This document shows, piece after piece, positions 25,719 through 37,300 of a stretch of DNA of 64,000 nucleotides. Positions within the stretch are counted from its first letter, which is position 1, and the number at the start of each line of letters is the position of its first letter. The position numbers were made by a program, and so were the translations under genes. The DNA comes from Panorpa germanica (lineage: Eukaryota > Arthropoda > Insecta > Mecoptera > Panorpidae): assembly GCA_963678705.1 (NCBI GenBank), contig OY783213.1, forward strand, positions 14,264,451 to 14,328,450, read 5' to 3'. The notes under the pieces were generated by a model. The model did no database searches, was not told the DNA's origin, and was given only the letters and a program-made list of their open reading frames with translations.

Positions 25719-25797
25719 ATTTTTAATTTTTATTATGATTTCTCGGGCTTCTTAGGCACGTAGCTTTTTATCGCCCCCAATAATGTTCTGCTTTTTT
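25719..25797 (-). repeat. orphan LINE 3' tail (family F, copy 2)
   Basis: On the minus strand it reads AAAAAAGCAGAACATTATTG, GCGATAAAAAGCTACGTGCC, TAAGAAGCCCGAG, then an AATAAAAATTAAAAA tail. Upstream (higher coordinates) no LINE coding survives. Confidence 0.6.
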
Positions 25798-25990
25798 AAA
25801 AACAATAGTCCATTTTTTAAACAGAACCATATTACTAATGTGTATTAATAAACATTAAAATCGAAACTTCGTCTAATGATAAAGTATGCTATTACAACTA
25901 CACCCTACTAAAACAATCGTAAGTCCCAAGAAAACCCTTGCTTTATGAGGGGAGAACTATAATATGGTGTTCTCTCTATCTTTCTACGAC

Positions 25991-26138
25991 AAAAATATTT
26001 TTATTTAATATTTATTTGAGTGCATCAACTTTCAAAACTTACTTGCACTTAAACAATACATACCTTTATAAACACTTACAACTTATAGACACGAGTATGA
26101 GTATTTAAAAATAGAGATTAAATTAGTTTTATTGATCT
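25991..26138 (-). repeat. 3'-tail/SINE-like family E, copy 2
   Basis: It shares GTGCATCAACTTTC, TGCACTTAAACAATACATAC, ACTTATAGACACGAGTATGA and AGAGATTAAATTAG with the copies at 12.7 and 32.4 kb. The minus-strand 3' end is A-rich with AATAAA-like hexamers. Confidence 0.5.
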
Positions 26139-26622
26139 GCATATAATCTTCAAGCCTAATGAACGATATTGTATTAACATAGTCTTCCAATTTTTGCTCT
26201 AAATCTAATTAGTAAATACATAACTGTAGAATATTCTATATTTAGATGCTTCTATCCATTGTCTTTAATCCACCTAACGAATACGACTATAATCCTGGCA
26301 GATATTTACAATTTCAAACATAATATTTACCATCAATTACTCCATGTTAAGTCAGTTAGTATTTATGTATATTGATGTTTGTCTTCGATAAGAACACAAT
26401 CCGTGGGTCATTCAGTGTTCGCTGCACCTTATTTCTCAATTAATCTTCACCCACGAACAACGGGTTACGACTTTCAACGGAGTGATCTCGCATCATCTTA
26501 CTCTAACACACAATACTTTTATAGTTTACTTTTTGTTTTTTTTGATTCTTCAGTCTCTCTGTACACCTAGCGCCATCAAGCGTCATTGGTGAGGTAATAA
26601 ACTACATGAAGGTGAAATAAAG

Positions 26623-26760
26623 ATGCCTTGTCAGGCAGGGTGTACTGAATGTCGTCGTAAAATAACTAAACACGCGGATCCTTTTCTTTACGAATGTCAT
26701 TGTATTTGTGAGACTTGTGACTTAGCTGATAAAAGCATCCAGGCAGGCTGTTGTTATTGA
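26623..26760 (+). CDS. cysteine-rich small ORF, metallothionein-like candidate
   Basis: A 45-codon frame opens with ATG at 26623 (AATAAAGATGCC) and ends in TGA. An in-frame stop lies ten codons upstream, so this ATG is the natural start. The product has nine cysteines: C3, C7 and C10 (MPCQAGCTEC), then C25, C27, C29 and C32 (ECHCICETC), and C43-C44 (GCCY end). The MPC start, CxCxC/CxxC spacing and small size recall metallothioneins, which bind Zn, Cu or Cd through cysteine clusters in the cytosol. The Phe, Leu, two Tyr and His are unusual for a classical metallothionein, and no metal-response element was recognised upstream. Alternatives are a zinc-knuckle fragment, one exon of a larger secreted Cys-rich protein, or chance. 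It is not among the long frames, and no neighbour supports a function. Confidence 0.35.
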   Translation: MPCQAGCTECRRKITKHADPFLYECHCICETCDLADKSIQAGCCY

Positions 26761-29700
26761 GCCAATCGACAGTGCCAGGGTCCGGTCCATTCGACAGTGT
26801 TAGCACGGTGACTTTATCAACAAACATGGGATCGTCTTTTTAAGAGAAGATCAGATCTCATCTTGGAATCTCAATTGCTTCCCTTCTCAATTGGCTGGAA
26901 ACTCTTTTATTACTAAACATTAATAAACTTCCTCAAGCCTTTATCAATCGGTAAAACTGATTAAACTCGTTGTGCTAAATACAAACAAATTAGGGAAAAA
27001 ATCTTTAAATGGGCCGTCTTTAAATATTATGTAATAAATACATTTTCTATAATCTCACATAACAAAGATTACCTGTTATTTATATATTACGTAACATTAT
27101 ATATTACTTAAACGATTTTACGTAAATATACAACGTTTTATGATCTGTTTTTATGACCCTTTTGCGCATTAGTACTTTAGTTATAAGCCAAAAGAAAGGA
27201 AGGAAGACCACACTGTTAAAAATGTTCTTAATTTTAATAGACAAAGGGGTATTAAAATTAAGAACCGGTTATAATTTTTTTTAAAATACATTTTTGTCTG
27301 AATTTGTTAAGGAACTCTATGAAAATGCATTGTACATCTTATGAAAATTAATATTCTGGGATCTGAATTTCTAAACTGTTCTAAAATGTATAGAGTTTTT
27401 TTTAAGAGTGCATGTTTTGAATAAATTACGTACAAATTTACACCCATTTTATTATTTTATGGCTATTTAAAAAGTCATCAATCCCTAAAAAGGATTTATG
27501 ATTTAAGAAACAAAAAGTTATAGGTAACTTTTGTTATGTTAGATAAACCTTGAATAAAAATATATTGATAATAGTGTTATACTTACTATTTTATGAATAA
27601 TGCTTAATCCTACACTCCCGCAGCCAGTGTCGATCGGAGAGAAATTTATAAAGGATGTGACTTGATGATTTGGAACCCGTCCCATTTTATTTCAAAAATT
27701 CGTACCGTACTGATTCTCTCTTCTTTAAAAGAAGCTACTGCGAAATTAATTTACAGTAGGCTCACCTTTGTACAGTTTAACGCCCTCATATTGGCGCTAT
27801 TTGAACCGCATACCTCGCGTGCTCTTAGACCCACAGCTCGGTCAACTCTGATATTTTTTTCGTTTTCGAACGAATCTCGCCGAGATCTGGTGTCGCCTGT
27901 CTTGAATGGTCTTGCCTCGCGTTGACTTGCTTCGGTTGATAAGCGGTCTTTTGACACAAGTCAAAGGAATCGAGAGGTGAGACCAATAGCCATGTTCATT
28001 CTCGGTACATCGACAAATATTTTGACAAATATCTCGCCAAATTGAACTACCGGCATAAATGACGAATTTATTGATTATCTCTTATAAAAAGGCGCCTTGT
28101 GCGGGGCACAATATTTCCAATGGCACGCCTCCATCCTGTTTCTATTTGTTCTTTAACAAAATTTAGATTATGTAGTTTACCTTTCTCTGATATTGGTACA
28201 TGTTAGGTTCAATCATCCACCCCCACGTATAAAATATGTGAGTCTAAAGGTTATTTACATTCGGATCATACAATCACATTGCTCCATTGCCTAAATTGCC
28301 GCACCCCATTCGATGACGTCATCATTCACACGTTAAATGGTTTTATCCATTGTTGCATTTATATTTATGACCTCCGTGTAAACGACATACTGTGATGTCC
28401 CTGGTCCATTGCTAGGTCCAGTGCCAGTCTGAAGTATTGAACGAGTACCTAAGCACTCTAAGGTGATTGATTTTAGTGTTTGCTTTATATATTGACCACA
28501 TTAAGATAAGGAAACAACACTGCTTTAGTCTTACACGGCACTGTACCGATGCATATATCAAATAATGGACAGCTTCGATCTCGCGCCTTAGATAGACACG
28601 ACATGGATCTGGAGAAGCCTGATTGGCTGGCTTTGAAGATAGTTTAAGATCCATACAAAATATCACCATGTCTTTTAATGTTTCTGATCATCAATAGCAC
28701 TGTTGCTTTGACTATTGTATTGAGAAACTCTGAGATTATTGACACAGTCTGTATCTTGTTAATTCTAAAAGCAGAGCCTATCCTAAGTCCACTTGACAGC
28801 CTGCGTAAATTCACATAGAATTATATTCTGGAAAAATACAAAAAAATTAAATTGATGTTAATACATGTGTATTGCCATGTCTATTTTATTAAATATCTAA
28901 ATGTTGACAGAGATATAGCAATTAAAAATTTGAATTGTAGTTTTAGCTCTAGAGATGGTCGGGCATTTGTATGACGTGAAATGTATTGTATACGTCAGTT
29001 ATTTGTTGAGTAGGTCACTGCTGTGGTAATGTTTTGTTGCTGTTGGTAGTCGAAATAATCAAGTCAAGTCAAAGAATAATAAGTTTTTATTTTATTTAAC
29101 CATGTTACGGCAGACATTATATAAAAATTTTATTGTTCATCGAAATAACTATAGCAGATACAAATACATATAGCAGAGATGCACAATAAAATCGTTTCCT
29201 AAAAATAGAAATGGCCAAAAGAATCTGTTGAAAACGTAAATAAAGACAAAGAAGTTTCACTGCACACTCTCATTCTTTCCTTCACCAGATGAACTGATCA
29301 AATCAAATTACGTACTTTTATTAATTTCATTTAAGCTTATGATAAATATTTTAATGGCTTTCATAAAACTTGGAATTTATTGGCAAACATTTGCCTGCAG
29401 GGCAACTTAAAAGAGAAGAAAGGGAGAGTGATTGTCGCTGATTTTGATAGGATATCAATATTCTCTTTTAACAAATTAGCACGCTAATTGCCTCCGGTTA
29501 TATATCGTAAGGGTAAATAAATCAACAAACAATGAAGTGTACTAAAATACAAAGTAAAATTCAAATAATGATTATAAAAAAATATCGGCTCTCACTCAAC
29601 AAAACCTACAAATTAATGTCGAATAAAATTTATTTAAAAATCAATTTGAAAACATAGCCCATAGATGGTTGACACAAATAGATATGGTTTACGATCCTAA

Positions 29701-32340
29701 AGCTTTATGTGTGTTTGTTTGTAACGAATTGAATGTCAGGGAAACGCAACCTATCTTGCGTTTAAATAAAATATTTTATTGTACCTGTATTTATTCAACG
29801 TTTTGACCGTTAGTTATTCTCAAAGTTAGTTATTTTCAAAGCTTCATTATTTGATTGTAGTTGTTGTTTGATTGTATGTGTGTGAGATGTTTGATAAAGA
29901 ACAATTCTAATAGTTACACAAAAAAGCTGACAATTTTTATGTAAAACAGTTTATTTATTTCAATAAACGTAGAAATCAAAAGAACACAAAAATAACTGAA
30001 TAATAATTTGTAGAATTTAAATTATCTTGTTTGATGCTCTGTTCCTGATAGACGAACAAAATTAGAGTACTTTACTCGAATTTTGTAATATATCTCCGGC
30101 TTGTTGCCAGATGTAAAGACTAAAAACCACTCTGTTGTATGAGACGAAAGATAAAGTTAAAAGAGATGAGAATATGCAAAGTTAGAGATCGTTATATTAC
30201 GCGAAAGCATCATCGTAGATATGAATGGTAATGGTAGATTTTTTTACAATATTGTATAAATAATTGAGTGTACATTTTATTATAAAATACAATGAATATT
30301 AACTAATTATTTTCAATCTGAGCGAAGTATTACTAATATTCTAACTAAATAAAAACTTTGTGTTCATATAAAATGTCAGTTCCTGTGGTTACATTTATGT
30401 TTTGGCCCGCGGAATGAAGTTTGATCACCCCAGACATACAAGAACGTACTGGTTGCTTGTATGATCGGTGAAGTTTGCGGCCGTATTATATGAGTTGATT
30501 TTATTAGCAGTTAACCAGTTTTATGGACAGGTTTTACTACTGCTTTATGGTTCTTTAAAGACTACTAAATGCTCAGGAATCATATGGGTTTTAAAGGTTT
30601 TCATGGCCGTTAAATGTACTTCTAGATCTTTCCACACATTTAAACACAAAAATGCAATATTGTTCAAAAAGTGACATTAATGAAATAATATAGTGACCCT
30701 TATCTCACTTTTTAAAGGATTTAAGACCCTTTATTGAATACATTTTATTATAGTTTTCAATGTGCTTGGTTTTTAGTGCTTTTTTAATGCAGTTAAAATA
30801 CTAGCTAATCTGTAGTAATGAATTGAAACAAATTTATACATTTAGAATGCTTTTTATACAATTTCAAGTAAAATGATAGTACATAATATGCAGAATACGA
30901 CTTTTTCAACTTTTAGATTCGCAATATCTCAGGTGATTGTTAGAAAAAAGAAGAATCTTCTTAATGATTTATTCGTTACCCAGGTTAATTTTTTTTAATA
31001 ATGAATCAACTATAGAACGACCACTTTAAATAAGTTGAACAATACGACCATATTTGCAACTGTCAAATATTGTCATGTTCACTTTCGAAACGGAAGCGAT
31101 CAAATTTCTTAACGTAGAACCTATTTATTTGAATTTATTTTTATTCCAAAATTTAACTATATGTACTTATGATAATATAACCCTATATTTCTATAAGATT
31201 ATTTAAGCAGAACTGATCGTTATCTCTTTTAAATGAATTTGACATAAAAGGTATAGAAATCATAATAAGGGAAGAATCCACCCTTTGTATTTGAAGCCCA
31301 CTAAATAATACAAATAAACTCGATTATGTCGGAAGTAGTTGAACAACAATTTGACGTATTTTTTAAAGATCTCTCTAGCTTTTACCAGAGCCAATCTTCT
31401 GTTCAAATGTCTTGAGTGTTGAGTGTTCACAAGATTCAGAGTTGATCTCCAGTATTCTAGTTCCAGCTCCAGCTAACTGGTGCTCTTGTCATCACAGTTA
31501 TGTTGGACTTGGTTGTCGGTTGTCGTTTACTGTTGTTGTTGATGTGATGACAACCCGTCAATCTGATACGATAGAAGACATTTTGAATGTTGAATGGTTT
31601 TCGTATAGAATTGGAGAAACCCCTCTTTGCTACTCTTCTATTCTTCTCTCTGTACCGATTTACCCCCCTTCATGTCTCGTTGCTTTTTAGTAGTTCTTAT
31701 CATATCCCGTAGATCTCTGGTTACTGGTACTGCTGATGCTGTATTCCGAAATGTACAAATACAGCTGTACTTGTAAAATGTTTTCAAAATCTACTAAACG
31801 ACATATTTAGCGGGGTGAATATTGTTCACACACACACATACCAGGGGTTTTACATTGTGTTCACGAAAAATTTCAACACAGGGTCATGAAACGATAATGA
31901 ATTGTTTTATTAGAAGGTTAATGAATATTCACGATGGAATTGTATGAATTTGTTGAACAAAAGAAAATGAAAGACTCCAACTAAAATAACTTCAGTTAAA
32001 CCGCCCTGTTTCTTTTACTTTTTTGATATGAGTAGTTGTAAAAATGACAAACAAAGTTATAACAATCTTGTTTGAATTACCTTACTTAATAACAGTTAAA
32101 TTTATTGATATTACGATCTGCCATATGGATATCTGCCATATCAAATTTAACTTGTACGGTATGTGCCTAATGACAAAACCGTATCTATTTATTATTTCAT
32201 TTAATGAGTCGTCGAGTATTTTTTCATATTTTTTTTTGAAGCCGAATTTTAGAATTTCCCTACTTGTGACACTTTGTAAACCTCCTCCTCACTCTTTGCT
32301 CTTTGCACGTAATTATTGGATGACCCCTTTCACTTACACA
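26761..32340. other. intergenic or intronic stretch, no supported gene
   Basis: A GC-richer island at 27600-28000 carries overlapping 87- and 68-codon frames on opposite strands without motifs. A palindromic GATGACGTCATC lies at 28312-28323. Frames at 28412-28669, 30468-30674 and 31412-31690 have no recognisable domains. The rest is AT-rich. A separate perfect hairpin is listed at 27224. Confidence 0.4.
27224..27265. repeat. perfect 16-bp inverted repeat, 10-nt loop
   Basis: GTTCTTAATTTTAATA (27224-27239) and TATTAAAATTAAGAAC (27250-27265) are exact reverse complements around GACAAAGGGG. Function is unknown. It is too short for a typical precursor microRNA, and no target duplication flanks it. 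Confidence 0.7.
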
Positions 32341-32343
32341 ATC

Positions 32344-32512
32344 TTTTTTTTAAATATTTTATTTCAGTGCATCAACTTTCGATAGTTATTAGCACTTAAA
32401 ACAATATATGCATTTATAAACATTAGTTATACATAATTTATAGTCTATAAATACAAGTATGGGTATTTAATATAAAGAGATTAAATTAGATTCATTAATA
32501 AAGTGAATAAGG
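32344..32512 (-). repeat. 3'-tail/SINE-like family E, copy 3
   Basis: The clearest family E copy on the minus strand. It runs from CCTTATTCACTTTATTAATG through TGTTTTAAGTGCTAATAACT and GTTGATGCACTGAAATAAAA to a poly-A run at about 32344. The 5' boundary near the AAGG at 32512 matches that of copy 1 (GACAATAAGG), suggesting a real element end about 150-170 bp from the tail. Confidence 0.6.
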
Positions 32513-32514
32513 TA

Positions 32515-35150
32515 CCTAAAAGATTCGAAAAGAAAGTTCGAATGATAAAAATTAACCAATTAATCAATTTTTTTGTTTATTTTCTATTTGTATTTAATTC
32601 TTGTCCTCTTTTCTATGATGTTTTCCTTTTATCAATGCTCACTGAAAATATAATTATCAATTTTACAATCGAATAATTTTATTTAATTTTTTTTCTTATT
32701 GCTTTTATTCCACTTTCAACTATATATTGTAAATGGGTACATTTATTCCCCTTAAATGTAATACTTACCAATGCCAACGCTTACAGCGTACATAGACTAC
32801 AATCTATCGGCTTATCCAGGAACTACGTGTTAGGTTAGAGAACGTAAATCATTTTCAGTTTGTACTTGGTTTAATATGCATAAGTACATACAACTGTACA
32901 AGTAATGCATGTGTAGGTGTATTAGTACAGTACTTAGTTGCTCTACAGAATTCTGTCAGTATTCCTTTTGGTCACATTCCCTATATTTGCACAGACAGCA
33001 AACGCGTCCCGTAGTGTGAGTGTCTGGTACTCCAGCGCATCTTGAGGATGACATTTTGTATTACGCTTGAAGCGTCCGTCGTCCGTCAACTGTCAGAAAC
33101 CATTCGTACAGCCACTGACACCGACAGACTAGCGGGTGCATTGTCTACGAAAAATGTTTTACTTTATTGTGGTAGGATTACTTTTTTATTACGGTTTCAC
33201 ATCAAAGACACAGTTTTGTTGTCAAAAAACAAAACAAAATCATGTTTTGTTATATTTTAAAACAGTTCTGTTATTCGAAAACAGATCGAACAGACTGGTT
33301 TTGTTTTTAGTGTTTTTCTGTGTGTTCCATAAAAATTATAAACATGATTAACATGATAGAAATACACGAGTTCGCTGAGACACTAACTGAGATCGTTTTC
33401 CGATCGGTTAATTGAGGTTGGGTTGCTTTTTGATGAAAGTATCGTTAACATGTGGACTACGATGGCAGTAACACATTTATACGTGTAAGTGTACAGACAC
33501 CACTACCTATACAAAGTACACCTATCTTAATACACACTTCTCCTTAAATAATTCACCAATCTTCCACAATAGCATCATCTGGACCTTACTAGCAAAACAG
33601 CATCCGTAATCTCTATTCTTATTACATATTTATACAACTTAATGCTATTCATGCACTTTGTAGCAATGTTTACAATGTGCTGGTGTACAACGGTCAGAGC
33701 ATCCTTTTGTGTCCTACATTCAACACCAGTACACAGTACCATCCACTTCCCAGCATCTTTCCATCAGCTCTATCTCTCATCTTAATCCTCATCACATTTA
33801 GATTAGGTCATACCAACAACTACTGTCTACTGACATAACAACGCCTCATGTTTTTGTCTACTACTCCTCTCCCCGGTCCTCTTCCTTTCCAAGGGGCACT
33901 AAGGACCCCTACTATCGCACTTTACTTGTTCACACAATTGTAGTTGCTATTATTCGTATAACAACTACCGGGCTTTCTAGATGTCATTCTCTTTATAGTC
34001 TGTGAGCCGTGGCATTTTATTCAGTTCACATCTTTTTGTGTTCTGCTCCATTCTCAGCTATTGAATTTTGTAGAGTTTTGTGAGATTTGTCAAATATAGA
34101 GAAATACTAATAATTATAAGAAATATAATAAATTATATTAAATAAAGATAGTAATTATTAATAATTGATGTATATTACTGAGAAAAATAAAACTAGAACT
34201 TAGTACGAATGACACTTTATAATGTGTGTTATTAACTATTAAGTATTCAACTATAGATAGCACAGCGTTTTGTTTTCAGACAAATAATATAGCAATCTCC
34301 ATAATATTTCTCACAAAGCAATACTAATACAACGAAAACATTTTTCGAATAATTTACAACTCGGGCTCTTGAACTTTTTATTTAACTATTGCACGCTACT
34401 CGGTTCTACCTGCCTTACAGCTCTCCTCCTGCTCCTGCTCCAGCACTCCTGGACAGCCTTCATCTCTTATTCCAGAAGGTTTTCTTTTTCTCCTGCCTGT
34501 CATCTCCACGTCTAAGTACATCACATATCAGCGCTACACATCTACATGTTTTTGTATTAATACAATCAAGTTGGTAGTTTCGTTTCGTTGGTACCCCTGC
34601 TTCGTTTTTATCATACCTAATACAATTATATAATACGACAATACATTATTAAGTATACATAGTGGTTGAAAAGTTTTTATATTGTTATAAATCATTAAGA
34701 TCATTTTTACCAAAGAAATATTCGTAGACGACAATAATAAAATAAATATACACCAAGACTTTCTTAAATAAAACTAAGTAGCTTTTCATACGCCCTGTAC
34801 AACAACTTATGCATTGGTACACTTGGAATCTGCATATCTGACTATGAAATCTTTACTTACATTTTTCGTTCTATTGTGGATTATTCACCACGACACTATA
34901 AAATACATGTTTATTGCATATTTCAGTTGTCAACGATTTGAGAGATTTATTCGTGTGCTTTATATATTTTTTTATTTCACTTGTCTTTGTTATTTACGAA
35001 TAACATAACGCTTTAAAAACTATTGCGTATGGTTTTTGGGTTATCAAACGAGTAACCTTTAGACCAAAGATTGAAAATTATTTTTAATTAATACATGGTA
35101 CAAGTTTATGTTAATATATAATAGAAATCAATTGTTATATTAGTCACTAC
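32515..35150. other. no supported gene
   Basis: Frames at 33042-33260, 33136-33351, 34389-34577, 34534-34734 and 34814-35008 are AT- or CT-biased and motif-free. The 32044-32385 frame, 113 codons, is hydrophobic low-complexity sequence overlapping a repeat. Nothing else is recognised. Confidence 0.4.
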
Positions 35151-35156
35151 GTTCAG

Positions 35157-35273
35157 ACAAACTGCAACTGCGACAAGACGAAGAACTGGAGTCGCTCGGT
35201 GATCATTGACGACGAATATTCGAGTGACAGAGGCGGCCTTAGTGGGCCTCTGCATTCTTGCGCAACAACCCAA
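35157..35273 (+). CDS. candidate internal exon, 39 codons, phase 0-0
   Basis: An acceptor-like CACTACGTTCAG precedes, and a donor CAA|GTAAAAA follows, exactly 39 in-frame codons. The translation starts TNCNCDKTKNWSRSVIIDDE and ends YSSDRGGLSGPLHSCATTQ. Codon choice is strongly G/C-ending (AAC, TGC, GAC, AAG, ACG, TCG, GTG, ATC, GGC), in sharp contrast to the AT-rich flanks on both sides. An upstream alternative acceptor (TTATATTAG at 35135-35143) would add about four codons. Three cysteines (C3, C5, C34) and hydrophilic residues suggest an extracellular or linker segment, but I cannot assign a family. A symmetrical exon could be alternatively included. No partner exon was found, so it may sit in a long intron. 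The 60-codon minus-strand frame here is its shadow. Confidence 0.45.
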
Positions 35274-35497
35274 GTAAAAAAATTCATTACTATATATGTA
35301 TTTGAATATCGCGCCTCGCTCTTTAGAAATCCCACATATATTTTAAGGCATTCATGTACCTTAGTCTATCATCATTAATATTTGTCGTCTTTGTGCTTGT
35401 TAACTTTTACAAAACTTCCAATATAAAATTTTATTTCTTAGTAATTATCATCAAAAATACTTACTTACAATTTACATAAATTATACAAAGAACAAGT

Positions 35498-35575
35498 GCC
35501 TCGCAAAGATCTGCCACCCCAGAGCCTCGCAAAGATCTGCTGCCCGGGGCCTCGCAATGGCTAACGCCGCCCCTG
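35498..35575 (+). repeat. GC-rich imperfect tandem repeat
   Basis: The unit GCCTCGCAAAGATCTGC with a C-rich spacer occurs at 35498 and 35524, and a third partial unit (GCCTCGCAATGGCTAAC) at 35549. It ends in CGCCGCCCCTGG. The composition differs strikingly from the flanks, suggesting a fragment of an inserted element. Confidence 0.6.
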
Positions 35576-35727
35576 GTTGGTGATGCTGGCAAAAACAAAT
35601 TTTATAGCCATAATTATAAACACATATATACGACTACTACTCCCTGCATACGCTTTTCCTCTCACTTCCCTTCTCTTCCATGTTTGGATGCTTAGTATCT
35701 TTTATAAATTTTTATCTCATTAATGAT

Positions 35728-35845
35728 CAAAGAAACAAAAATAACTATTTTGATTGTTAGTATCTCCTATAATATGCGACTTCAAAAGAAATAATTAACA
35801 TTAGAGGTTCTGATAGCCTAGTTTATCAATTTATATGAAATAAAA
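35728..35845 (-). repeat. interspersed repeat family C, diverged copy
   Basis: ATCAAAGAAACAAAAATAAC, TTGTTAGTATCTCCT, ACATTAGAGGTTCTGATAGC and TTTATCAATTTATAT follow the order of the 11.70-11.87 kb copy at lower identity. Confidence 0.4.
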
Positions 35846-36590
35846 GTGAACCGTAGTCAAAGATACTTTTAGCAGTTTAATCATCATCCAATAAGGGTGC
35901 TTTAATTTTACTCTCTCCCCACATTCAACGCTGTGTCAATGAACGAACATGCACACAACCATATACTCGTTATAAAATGAATATGAAATTTATGAAATAA
36001 TTTTTCTGACACAAATCACTATTTGTTGAACAAATAATAATACATAGATTTATGTCATGGATACAATTAAACATTAAATTCATATTTTGTTGTTAAATAT
36101 AATACGTTAATAAATAACTGATTAATTCCTGATTTATAAATGTTTAAATAACAGTAAATATTTGCACAAGTATCAAATTGAATGCACCATTTATCAAATG
36201 CAATCACATTCGCTGTTAACTTCAGTTTAGTTCAATTCAGTTCAAGCCCACTCCGTGTTGTTAAATCTAGCGCTGTTAGTCGTTACTCGTTACTCGTTAC
36301 TAGTTAGCAGATTGTCCACTCGACAGTCTCTGGTCGACAGTAGTCTACTGATCTCTTACCAGAGAAATCAACCCACGTCTTTACTTACTTCAGGTGGTTT
36401 GTAAAACCTCTATTATTAATTGCATTTGAGTGAAGAGGAGAGGTAGAGAGGGAACCAATCAAAGTTTATTTGAAACGGATTTCCAGTGACGTATTACTAA
36501 TAAGCTTACGGAGTTCAACTCTCTAATGTATTACGTATCACGAAATGACTCACAACGTTTCTTAATTACAGTTTACTGCATTTACACTTA

Positions 36591-37300
36591 GGGGGCGTCC
36601 ATAAATTACGTGAGGTGTTTTTTTAAATTTTCTGTCCCTCCGTCCCCCCCTGGTAAGATGTCGTGAGATTTTATTCAACCCCCTCCCCCATCCCCCAATC
36701 TCACGTGAGATTTTTCAAAATGTGGGTTTCTTACGTAAACGCGTTGGATTGTTATTGTAAAAAGAAAAAAAAAATTTGCTTCGTGCTTTTATTTACGACT
36801 AGTTAAGACTAGTAATCAATATTGCTGAGAGTTTAATTATAAGTGCCATAAAAATTTAACAATAGAATACTTAAATCGTCATTACTGTGATTAAAAAAAG
36901 AATATCTACTCAAATTCAGTCCATGGAGAATCATGCGCGGTCTCAAGAGAGACTATTGGAACCAACATGTCCATATGATTTTCAGTAAAATCATCTGCTC
37001 CTTCAACTTCGTTCTGATCTAGCCACTCTAAGCCGTTGGCGCTTGCGCACAGTAACTCATTAGCTCCGGCATAACGTCCGGCAGAAATTCGCTTAAATAC
37101 GGTCCCATACTGAGACAGGCCTTAAGCATGTACAATCTAGATTAAATGGACTAAAATAGTATAATTTTTTTTTGTTTCAATCAGAAAAAAAATTGCGTGA
37201 TATTTGCCGAGACCCCCCCTCTCTCCAACGGAAGATTAGATGAGATTTGACTCGACCCCCTCCCCCCCTTAAACATCTCACGTAATTTATGGACGCCCCC
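36591..37300 (-). mobile_element. 710-bp TIR transposon, deletion derivative
   Basis: The ends GGGGGCGTCCATAAATTACG (plus TGAG) at 36591 and the exact reverse complement ending at 37300 are perfect TIRs of at least 24 bp. C-rich subterminal repeats follow at both ends (TGAGATTT, then CCCCCTCCCCC at about 36670 and 37235-37267). The left flank ends TTA and the right begins TTA, compatible with a 3-bp TTA duplication as in PIF/Harbinger-type elements. The site without the insert would read as a 15-bp near-perfect tandem (TTACTGCATTTACAC then TTACTGCATTTAGAG). The alternative, a 12-bp duplication with an extra CACTTA, cannot be excluded. The interior keeps a coding 3' exon on the minus strand. 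Confidence 0.8.
36906..37121 (-). pseudogene. probable transposase C-terminal exon remnant
   Basis: A 71-codon open frame on the minus strand, ending in TAG at 36908-36906. It reads GLSQYGTVFKRISAGRYAGA, then NELLCASANGLEWLDQNEVE and an acidic end with SPWTEFE. It is preceded by CTTAAG at the junction, a possible splice acceptor, and upstream sequence in this frame is stopped and non-coding. An AATAAA on the minus strand lies at about 36793-36788, giving a plausible 3' UTR inside the element. It begins without an initiating Met, so it is best read as the last exon of the element's own transposase, left after internal deletion. I do not recognise the family from this short tail. Confidence 0.5.

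Noticed and set aside
28312-28323. Palindromic cAMP-response-like site GATGACGTCATC (others near 1902, 17284, 18605)
   Set aside because: Short palindromes occur by chance, and no promoter or transcript start is supported nearby.
32044-32385. 113-codon plus-strand ORF
   Set aside because: Hydrophobic, AT-driven composition, and its end overlaps a family E repeat tail. Most likely chance.
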